Source: Tetmemena sp. SeJ-2015 (lineage: Eukaryota > Ciliophora > Spirotrichea > Sporadotrichida > Oxytrichidae). From it: a stretch of DNA of 13,908 nt. Shown piece by piece: positions 1 through 6,790 of the stretch (the stretch's first letter is position 1; the number at the start of each line of letters is the position of its first letter). The notes beneath the pieces were generated by a model. It saw nothing but the letters and a program-made list of their open reading frames with translations, searched no databases and was not told where the DNA came from. The stretch covers positions 1 through 13,908 of the forward strand of contig JAJKFJ010021615.1 in NCBI GenBank assembly GCA_027382625.1. Reading direction: 5' to 3'. Both the position numbers and the translations under genes were made by a program.

Positions 1-1
1 T

Positions 2-1119
2 GCGGTGAACAGATGGTGTGCATATAGAATTGATATTCAGGCCTATATTATAGCTTCAATATTTGCATTTTTCGCCCTTTTCCTGAGTAACATTAAGAAT
101 CCATTAGATGTTGCAGTATTGGCAATTGGTTTTTAGCTGGCTGTTGAGATAACCAGGCATTTTAATACTGCAGTGAGATGGAGTGCTTAACTTGAAAATT
201 AAATGGTATCTATCCAAAGGCTATTTGAGTATATTAACTTGAGACCTGAATCGCAAGGCAAATTGAACAGCAAAGACATAAGAGAAGCAAATATTGAATT
301 CAAAGATGTTGAAATGAGGTATTCAAGAAGACTTGAACCTGCTCTGATAGACTTGAACTTCTAGATCAAGCAAGGTGAAAAAATTGCTGTAGTTGGTAGG
401 ACAGGTTCCGGGAAGTCTTCTCTATTTCAGCTCTTGTATTTTATTTGCATGGATTCAGACATCCTTACAGAGGAAGTATTACAATAGATGGAATTGATTC
501 TACATAGATAGATATCAGGAGATTAAGATAAAGAACGACTGCTGTTTTATAATCCAGTTCTCTGGTCAGCTCTTATACCATCAAGTAAAATTTGGATCCA
601 GAGAATATCTACACAGATTATGAAATAAGGTAGGCTTTAATTAAAGGTGGCTTAGAGAGCTTTAGTCCAAACTATTATTGTAACAATCTTTCAATAGGAT
701 AGATCCAGCTTCTCAATATAGCTGCATCTTTTCTAAAGTCTTAGTAAATTCTAGTATTACTGGATGAGCCGACGAGTTAAATTGATTCTCAAACTCAAAA
801 GTAGGTGTTGAAGAATCTGTTCACTCATCATCGAAACGCTACAGTGCTAATGATAGCGCATAGATTAGAGACAGCTGTATCCCACTGCGATAAGATTTTA
901 GTCCTAGATATTTTAAATTAAAATTTGGTAAAAATAAAATTTTTTTTAAAAAATGGATAGGCTGCTGAATTCGATTAAGCTTTCAAATTAATGGTCGAAA
1001 GAGATAATGATTAAGAAATTACAAATACTGAGAGTATCTTCAGTTAAATGGTTCAAGCATTAAACCCAGGGCAGCAGGAAAAGATCTTTAAAAAAGCTAG
1101 GAAGAGATATATTTAATGA
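2..1119 (+). CDS. ABCC-type ABC transporter, C-terminal part (5' end outside window)
   Basis: This is the end of a full-size ABC exporter of the MRP/CFTR (ABCC) class. Such proteins sit in a membrane and couple ATP hydrolysis to export of anions or conjugates; the substrate cannot be told. The visible part starts in transmembrane domain 2 (hydrophobic run near 40-130), followed by the conserved linker around 'ENQMVSIQRLFEY' and then NBD2: Walker A GRTGSGKS at 395-418, the region before the first coupling helix ending TIKQNLDP near 585-600, signature LSIGQ near 688-705, Walker B ILVLLDEPTS near 748-777, and H-loop MIAHR near 850-865. The signature is LSIGQ rather than LSGGQ, as is common in ABCC NBD2. 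About 19 of some 29 glutamines are TAA or TAG. Reading needs two introns (436-458 and 928-960). TGA at 1117-1119 follows RKRYIQ at the expected family C-terminus. No intact family member is needed to see this; identity is secure. Confidence 0.93.
436..458 (+). other. 23-bp intron in the ABC transporter gene
   Basis: The frame before it and the frame after it differ by the shift that a 23-base removal corrects. It begins GTATTT and ends TTCAG. After removal the protein runs from Walker A through SSLFQLL directly into HPYRGSITIDG, the usual ABCC arrangement. A one-base deletion near 466 would also restore frame but leaves about seven extra residues, so the intron is the better explanation. Confidence 0.75.
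928..960 (+). other. 33-bp intron in the ABC transporter gene
   Basis: It begins GTAAAAAT and ends GGATAG, is almost pure A/T, and is a multiple of three, so the frame is open with or without it. Removing it joins VLDILNQNL to AAEFD, which fits the family's short loop between Walker B's 'ILVLD' and the 'EFD' motif. A deletion between the direct repeats TTTTAAA at 911-917 and 944-950 would do nearly the same and is the alternative. Confidence 0.55.
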
Positions 1120-1383
1120 AAATATTTAACTTGATTTCTAAATAGTTATAATTTATGTGAATTTTATTAGAGAATCTAATTAATTTTTATTTTGTAAGGA
1201 AATAGCTGTACCAAATTAAATGACCATAATTTTAAAATAATTAAACTTATCTTGTACTTAAAAGCGAACATACTTTGATAATATTATATTCTTATTGCCA
1301 GATTTTGTGATAGTTACTAACTCAAGCTGTTTTTAGAATTATTTTTTATCGAAGATATATAAGAACTTACTCGCCATTACTCT

Positions 1384-1974
1384 ATGCTTACAAGTGTTGT
1401 GGATTTTCTTACAATAAAATAAAATTAATTATTTTTATTGAATTTTTTTAAAAGTGGAAAAGAAGATGATTCAGTATTTTAATTGTCTTTATATAACGTT
1501 CTCTTATTTATTTATTTTTAAATAAAATAATCGATCTTATTTTAGTTTTTTCTTTTATATAAATTTAAAGAAGAAAAAGATCATATGATAAATATTGATG
1601 TGAGAATTCAAAAAGAAGTAATTTATAATTTAGTTGATCAATAATTTTAAAATTAGACAAAAATGAAAGATCATCTTAATTTTAGCTTTTTTTTATCAGA
1701 AGGTAAATATGAAAAATTACTCGTATTAACAAATTTGAATTTAAAAAATAAAAATTATATTTTAAAATTTAGAATTTAAAGTAAGCAAGTTAACTGCAAA
1801 GATTTAGCAGCTAGATTTTGCATATAATTTAAAAAGATTAGCACTAACTTAATGGTGATTATTTTTGGCTACAGTTTTAAATCAACTTATTAAATTGGAA
1901 AAGTTGCTTTTTTAATTAAAGCAATAAAAGTATATGCATTTTTAATTTACGCTAGAGCAGCTTAATTTAAATGA
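1384..1974 (+). CDS. Hypothetical protein, unrecognised
   Basis: I do not recognise a family. With TAA/TAG as Gln the frame is open from an ATG at 1384 to TGA at 1972-1974 (196 residues). Composition is protein-like: a charged patch KSGKEDDS near 1453-1476, KFKEEKDHMINIDVRIQKE near 1561-1620, and LSEGKYEKLLVLTNL near 1693-1737, followed by a hydrophobic stretch near 1852-1950. The same frame stays protein-like upstream to about 1200 across one TGA at 1276-1278, so the true start could lie further left or in another exon. A second in-frame ATG is at 1585. The TGA overlaps the ATG of the next frame (ATGA, 1971-1974). A distant similarity to the linker before a kinase ATPase domain was considered but is not demonstrable by eye. 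Confidence 0.4.
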
Positions 1975-2766
1975 TAATTAGGATTTTATTCTGGATTTTA
2001 TTGCTTTAATCTGTAATTTCACAGTCATTTTTATTTTGCTAATAGCAATAGATTCTAGAGTCATAAGCATCATTTGAAAATGAAATCCTAGAAGACGATG
2101 AGAAATACTCTTCTGAATTGATCACAGATATTATAATAAAATTAATAATAACAAATGTTTATATTTTTGCGGTGGTTTCTCTAGCTTTCGAATCACTGTA
2201 CATCAGCAAAAATTATGTTTTTTTTTAAATAAAAAATTCTACTGGTTTTTTGTCTTAAATCTAAGCTTGCATTCGCTAGAACAAACACTTTTAAATTCAT
2301 AATTATTATTTATAACTTTCTCTCTGAGTTATGCCAAAAGCGAAGCTCATAAACTTCAAACTCCTAGTAGATACTTAACATTCAACTCTTATAAAAACTC
2401 TCCAATTTAATAAGACCATAGATTAAATTTTATCTCTCTCTTATTAGCAATTTTTAATAAAAACCAAGTATAAAATATATCCCTCATGGTATTAGCAAAG
2501 TGAGTCTTGATAAATGTGTATAAGAAAGAATAAATAATTTTCACTCTCAAACAATATAATCATATCTATAATAAATTATTAATCTGTTTCACCTTTTTAA
2601 ATTATTAGCTATTCAATAAAATGAATAGAGTAGTAAATAACTCATAAATTTGCTAAAATACATATTTTAAATTCTTACCTTCCGAATAAAAGATCAGCCT
2701 TTTGGAAAATCCAAATTAGTAGTCTAAAGCTAAACCTCAACCGAAAAACCAAATAATCTTGAGTGA
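1971..2766 (+). CDS. Hypothetical secreted or membrane protein, spliced
   Basis: Family not recognised. The frame begins at ATG 1971 with a classic signal-peptide or anchor pattern (MIIRILFWILLLQSVIS), then a Gln run encoded mostly by TAA/TAG, an acidic stretch ENEILEDDEKYSSE, and a second hydrophobic segment near 2125-2200. At 2217 the frame deteriorates. A GT...AG interval of 49 bases (2217-2265) ends in ATCTAAG and connects it in phase 0 to a second open frame running from 2266 to TGA at 2764-2766. That second frame includes IKYIPHGISKVSLDKC near 2470-2520. Predicted product about 248 residues. The start and first exon are better supported than the second half, where the AT-rich composition makes the reading uncertain and another frame (2504 onward) is also open. 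Confidence 0.42.
2217..2265 (+). other. Candidate 49-bp intron
   Basis: GT at 2217-2218 and AG at 2264-2265 bracket an AT-rich interval that joins two protein-like frames without splitting a codon. Supported only by this frame logic. Confidence 0.4.
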
Positions 2767-3418
2767 AGAAAGTTGGTGGAGGCTTCTTTGGAGCTAAATG
2801 AAAAGTCAATTTTAATTCAAAAAAATTTGGAGAGCATTTATATTTTATATAGTAAATTAAAAGGTTATTAAATCTTAAATTTTCGAAGAAATTTAAACTA
2901 AATCTTTTTAATCGAATAAATATATAGATAAAAACTATAATTCATGCCCAATAGTTTAGATATCATTTTTTTTGGCTCAAAATAATATCTTGATAATGCT
3001 TTTTAGTTCAGAGGTACAGATAATTTTCAATAGACATTATTCTTATTTAAGATTATATTTATTTGATTTCATATGTTTAATAGAGCTTTTTCAAGATATA
3101 AATTAACTAAGTTTTATTAGTTTCAGACTAATTCTTGTTTTATTTAATCTGGAAAAACTCTTAATAAAAACCTAGAAAGATTTAAAAGAGTTTTTAAATA
3201 AGTAATTAATTCATTTCAATAAAACTAATTATAAGTCAAAACAATAGTAAAGAAAATACAAGGAAAGAAGGCAATCAGGAAAATTAGCAGCTGAAGAATT
3301 TATATGACAAATAAAGTTAGGCATTCCCCAAGAGTTTTGTAAATGGAAATAAAGCCCACAGTTTATAAAGTAGATAATTAAAATAAATTTAAACATTTCT
3401 GAAGTAGAGAGATCTTGA
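2504..3418 (+). CDS. Open, protein-like frame of unknown identity
   Basis: In the second of the three forward frames no TGA occurs between 2504 and 3304 when TAA/TAG are Gln. Parts look coding: LPSEQKISLLENP near 2671-2715, NQIILSEESWWRLLW near 2744-2790, and KYKERRQSGKLAAEEF near 3257-3301. A TGA follows at 3305-3307, but the frame stays protein-like for another 36 codons (QIKLGIPQEFCKWKQ) to a TGA at 3416-3418. The part before about 2660 overlaps the previous entry and may be noncoding. An ATG at 2798 is a possible start. No family recognised; some of this may be chance reading of AT-rich DNA. Confidence 0.33.
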
Positions 3419-3728
3419 AACTCTTGTTTTTATACAATAGAAATTCGGTGATTTAATTACCTTAATTAAAGCTAAGTAAAGTAAATTATCTAATGGTTAA
3501 GGCTCTTTTATATAATAATTCTTATATTATTTATAAATTTTTAATATAAAACCTTCTTTAATATAATAAATAATTTTTTAAAAATATCCAAAAATTAAAT
3601 TTCTTTGAGGAAAAATTTATATATTTCTAAATAAATAAATAAAACATTTTTATGAAATTTTATCTCTATCTCTCTACAGATTGAAAGTTTCCCTTTCTTT
3701 TTCTTAAAAATAGTTCTCTTAAATTTAA
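3419..3728. other. AT-rich spacer left of the mobile element
   Basis: I see no coding signal on either strand. The stretch is dominated by A/T runs, with a pyrimidine-rich tract near 3661-3715. It ends in TA at the element's left boundary. Confidence 0.5.
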
Positions 3729-4142
3729 TATTGTAGTATCAGCATTGATTTAGCGAAACTTTTTTAAAAATACAAGTACGTTGACTGGCGGTTGCCTCTT
3801 CATGATCATCTTTCCTGCTATGGCTGCTCAAATGCGTGGCAGTTGACTTGTCTGGCTTCAAATCTCTGTGAGCTATATTTAATTTAAACCGTTATTCAAT
3901 TAAAAGTACACTATAATTAATTTATCAAGCCCCATTTAAAACCTTTGACTAATGGACAAATGGACTAATCGACTAATTGACTAAATGACTAATTTAGTAA
4001 GAATCTGAGAGTTTAGATTTAGATTGCTAAGACATTGGTAGACTGGCTCGAGATATTAAGGCATAAAAAATAGTCATTTAGTCCGTTTATGGGCAAGAAT
4101 GAAATGGAATTAATTTATTAGGACGTGAATTAAACTTAATCT
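3729..4142 (+). repeat. Left terminal inverted repeat
   Basis: Reverse complement of 5608-6020. Differences seen: a cluster near 3887-3892 (CCGTT against GGGT, with a one-base indel) and one transition near 3940. It contains a GC-richer block near 3776-3872, including the palindrome ATGATCAT at 3802-3809, an array of six 8-bp repeats (3945-3992), a CTCGAG palindrome at 4047-4052 and two more repeat units in reverse orientation (about 4070-4085). Confidence 0.95.
3945..3992 (+). repeat. Iteron array, six phased 8-bp units (left TIR)
   Basis: Six consecutive units, none separated by a spacer: TTGACTAA, TGGACAAA, TGGACTAA, TCGACTAA, TTGACTAA, ATGACTAA; consensus TNGACTAA. Short phased repeats near the ends of a Rep-encoding replicon are where replication initiators bind in related systems, so a Rep-binding role is inferred. 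Two further units in opposite orientation lie at about 4070-4085, so the array and these units can pair with each other on one strand. Confidence 0.88.
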
Positions 4143-4206
4143 CAGGTTGAATATTTAGAGATATCTTAAAAGAATACTCCTTGATTATATTTTATAATTT
4201 TAAAAA

Positions 4207-5549
4207 ATGGAATAGCGCAATTCTTCATTGGTAGACAAAGGCACCTCATTTATGCGGAAAGCATTCTTCATGGCGCTCACAGTAGGCATTTCACGAGATC
4301 CTGCTGCCAAAGTTGGAGCGGGACTTGCAGAAAAGATTTCCTGACGTTGAGGAGGTGTCCGTCTTTGAGACCCAGAAGAACTAGGCGCAATATATGGCAA
4401 TATTCCTTCGGGCGAACACATTTGGCCGCAACAAGCAGTACTTTAATAACCCCAATTACTGAGGCAAATAGTTCCTAGACAAGTCCGGCTTGGAATCAAA
4501 GGCGATCAGACGGAGCAATCTCACCCAGGCCAGTCAGCACTTACACAGGATCGCTCCAAAGATTGCTAGAGGCCCTCAAAATCAGCCCCACTAAGCAAAG
4601 TATTCCGGGAAGAGTGAAGCTTTATGAAGAGCTGAAGGAGGGAGACCCAGTCGTCTAGAAGGTGATCGATCTCATCAGGTCTGGCAGAGTGCAGAGCTTC
4701 CAGGATCTCTTCATTCAGAACTAAGACAATGCTGTGATGTGCGAGATGCTCACTGATCGAAAGAAAAAGCTGGAGACCTTATTCAAGCTCTACAGGAACG
4801 CGGGCGCGATACCAGAGCCAAAACTGTCTCACATCGAGGAGCTGCCCTCGTATATAGATAGAATGAGATTAGTCTCTGGCAAAGATAAATATGGCAGCTC
4901 GATTTCGGCAGAGACTGTTCAGGAGTATTAGCTGCAAGAGGCTCTAGACGCTCTCTATGAGGTTATCGTAAAGCATAGCAATTCAAAAATGAAGTGTGTT
5001 TGGCTGCATGGAGAAAACGGCACAAGGAAAAGTACTTTGGCATGCCTGATGGCGAAAATCTTCTCGTCAGAAATATTGGAAGAGGTTGCCGAAAGCTATG
5101 CTTTAGATCAGAGAAAGACTGGCTTACCCCCTATTTTGGTCATCCTGGATGAAGTGAACTCTCCTGTCCTCTTCGGACACAAAGGGATAGCGAAGATGAA
5201 GAGATTCCTGGAGGGGAAAGGGTTTGTGGTCAATGTGAAGCATGGAGACGCAGATAAAAGATACTTGAACTGCTCGGTTATGGTGACATCAAATAAGATG
5301 CCACTGATGAAAATGGATGAGCTAGATCGAGGAGCATTCCTGGCCAGGGTCAAATTTAGGGAAATGCGCAGGCGCGAAGGATACGTAGCCAAAGAATTCC
5401 CGTTTGCCGCAGATGAGCTGGCATAATACTTTGAGGAAAGATTGATCGAGGAACGGCTCATTCATATCCAAGGTGGCCTAGACGAAGATGAGCTTGCGGA
5501 TACTAACACCTAGGATTTGACAGAAGTGGATGAAGGGCACTTTGCCTGA
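4207..5549 (+). CDS. Rep-like superfamily-3 helicase of the TIR element
   Basis: The C-terminal half is an SF3 helicase of the CRESS-Rep type, which unwinds DNA during rolling-circle or hairpin replication. It has Walker A GENGTRKST at 5010-5036 (Arg where Gly is usual before Lys), Walker B ILVILDE at 5133-5153, a B' region NVKHGDADKRYL near 5235-5270, motif C VTSN at 5283-5294, and a likely Arg-finger segment FLARVKF near 5337-5357. Spacing of about 41 and 50 residues fits the family. The N-terminal third lies in other frames. It becomes continuous if bases 4282-4312 and 4533-4548 are introns, giving 432 codons including the final TGA, with one internal TGA at 4460-4462. In that reading no HUH motif or YxxK tyrosine is evident, so nuclease activity is doubtful. 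At least seven TAA/TAG codons are used as Gln (for example 4213, 4722, 4929, 5424). The ATG at 4207 is 64 bases inside the left TIR. Gene decay with two +1 shifts is the alternative. Confidence 0.85.
4282..4312 (+). other. Candidate 31-bp intron in the Rep gene
   Basis: Begins GTAGGC and ends GCCAAAG. Removal joins the frame starting at ATG 4207 (...FFMALT) in phase 0 to the frame LERDLQKRFPDVEEV. Both sides read as ordinary protein. Without splicing the first frame meets TGA at 4342. Frame logic only; no transcript seen. Confidence 0.6.
4533..4548 (+). other. Candidate 16-bp intron in the Rep gene
   Basis: The interval GTCAGCACTTACACAG has GT...AG ends and a length typical of heterotrich introns (15-16 bp). 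It shifts the frame exactly as needed to reach the helicase frame. The alternative is continued reading in the upstream frame to the TGA at 4625, followed by a +1 shift; that path contains AKYSGKSE, which resembles a Rep motif III. Confidence 0.42.
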
Positions 5550-5607
5550 TTGCATTGGATGAAAGCAGAGCGTATAATGCACATTTAAGCTTATAAGTTA
5601 TTTCTAA

Positions 5608-6020
5608 AGATTAAGTTTAATTCACGTCCTAATAAATTAATTCCATTTCATTCTTGCCCATAAACGGACTAAATGACTATTTTTTATGCCTTAATATCTC
5701 GAGCCAGTCTACCAATGTCTTAGCAATCTAAATCTAAACTCTCAGATTCTTACTAAATTAGTCATTTAGTCAATTAGTCGATTAGTCCATTTGTCCATTA
5801 GTCAAAGGCTTTAAATGGGGCTTGATAAATTAATTATAGTGTACTTTTAATTGAATACCCTTTAAATTAAATATAGCTCACAGAGATTTGAAGCCAGACA
5901 AGTCAACTGCCACGCATTTGAGCAGCCATAGCAGGAAAGATGATCATGAAGAGGCAACCGCCAGTCAACGTACTTGTATTTTTAAAAAAGTTTCGCTAAA
6001 TCAATGCTGATACTACAATA
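5608..6020 (-). repeat. Right terminal inverted repeat
   Basis: Inverted partner of 3729-4142, carrying the same internal elements in mirror order: two direct units at about 5664-5680, six reverse-orientation 8-bp units at 5758-5805, and the GC-richer block near 5877-5974. It begins 58 bases after the TGA that ends the helicase frame. Confidence 0.95.
5758..5805 (-). repeat. Iteron array, six phased 8-bp units (right TIR)
   Basis: Mirror of the left array: six units of consensus TTAGTCNA without spacers (TTAGTCAT, TTAGTCAA, TTAGTCGA, TTAGTCCA, TTTGTCCA, TTAGTCAA). The same single divergent unit (T for A at position 3 here) is present in both arms, showing that the arms were copied or homogenised as a unit. 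Confidence 0.88.
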
Positions 6021-6144
6021 CTATTAGGATTTATAAATAGCTATACTTTTCAACCACAAGACTAATCGAATCTCAGCTAATAAAATAGAGATTTATTAAA
6101 TTAAAAGGGGGCCTTTCCTCGTCATCCACTTTTTTAATGAAAAT

Positions 6145-6592
6145 ATGAAAAATTATGATCTAGCCTAAAATCAGCAAAAGCACCAATATTTTAGTTCAAA
6201 CTCAAATTTAGAGGGTCTATGTGAACCATATTCTATATTTTAGTAATTTAAAAGATCTATGAAAGAATATTATCCGTTCAGCCCCGATTTTTCAAAAACT
6301 TTTCAGTCTCCTTCTGTAAGGCCTAAACGAACGAGGAAGAAGCACTTTCCATCTGTGTTAAAACTTGGTACTGTAAGCGCTCCTAGTCGGCCGAGTATTG
6401 CTAGAAAAATATCAAAAAAAAGGTAATTTTACTTTATTAAATCCTACAATTGTAGGGAAATTCATGGACTGCAACATGCCAATTATGGATGGATTTGAAG
6501 TCACTTCTCTAAAGTTAAGTAAAAAGACTAAAAAAAGTGGCTACTTACTGGACAAGCTGGCTTCCTAGCCAGTAGTCAAAAATCGGAGCTGA
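6145..6592 (+). CDS. Basic N-terminal frame followed by a response-regulator-like fragment
   Basis: From ATG 6145 a frame with ordinary, GC-richer codon use runs to about 6422: YYPFSPDFSKTFQSPS near 6271-6318, then a basic segment RPKRTRKKHFPSV and SAPSRPSIARKISKKR. Just right of it, in another frame at 6458-6517, lies KFMDCNMPIMDGFEVTSLK. This is the phospho-acceptor region of a two-component receiver (REC) domain: the Asp after FM would be phosphorylated and MPIMDG is the hallmark turn. A third frame at 6544-6592 gives LTGQAGFLASSQKSELN, which resembles the beta-4/alpha-4 part of a REC domain. The N-terminal DD motif of a REC domain is not seen. A GT...AG interval at 6423-6455 lies between the first two parts but does not by itself join their frames. 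Best read as exons, or a decayed copy, of a histidine kinase or response regulator. Confidence 0.5.
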
Positions 6593-6790
6593 ACTGATAA
6601 TATTAATTTTTGGAGAAAAAACTAAATTGCAAAATAATTGTTATAAATAAAACAAAAGGATGAATTTATAAGTTTAAGATAAATATGAGAGTAGCTCATA
6701 GATCTCTTATCTAATATATAAGACTCTTAGTATCTTCTTTATACTTAAAGAACCCAATAAAACATAAGCTATTCAAAAATTCTTTTATGA

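Larger units (their letters stand above)
3729..6020 (+). mobile_element. Rep-helicase element with ~414-bp terminal inverted repeats
   Basis: A self-contained 2.3-kb element. Its ends are inverted copies (3729-4142 and 5608-6020) that match at all but about four positions, including one indel. The extreme bases are TATTGTAG... and ...CTACAATA. Homology stops exactly there: the next base outside differs on each side, and the first differing bases inside are 4143 and 5607. TA lies at each end, compatible with a TA target duplication, though because TA is its own complement it may equally be part of the TIR. The 1.46-kb interior is roughly half GC, against about a quarter or less in the flanks, and holds one gene, a Rep-like SF3 helicase. 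No transposase, integrase, polymerase or capsid gene is visible. Architecture recalls integrated replicons (CRESS- or parvovirus-like) or Rep-carrying TIR transposons; which one is inference. Confidence 0.9.

Noticed and set aside
1220..1441. A 73-residue frame starting at ATG 1220
   Set aside because: The overlapping first-frame reading continues further and links to the stronger 1384-1974 frame. Composition of the 73-residue frame is typical of chance AT-rich reading.
2675..2700. Minus-strand splice donor and exon near 2690-2800
   Set aside because: A GAAG|GTAAGA pattern exists on the minus strand, but the plus-strand frames read better and no minus-strand partner exon was found.
4200..4421. 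Minus-strand open frame across the start of the Rep gene
   Set aside because: It lies antisense to better-supported Rep coding sequence and shows no family features.
4734..5426. Two separate short genes for the helicase region
   Set aside because: They are the same frame split only by TAG at 4929-4931, which is glutamine here; the helicase continues past TAA at 5424 too.
5108..5461. Minus-strand open frame across the helicase
   Set aside because: Directly antisense to the SF3 helicase motifs, so a shadow.
3729..6020. Tc1/mariner or TBE-type transposon
   Set aside because: TA boundaries and long TIRs fit, but there is no DDE transposase in any frame; the only gene is a helicase.
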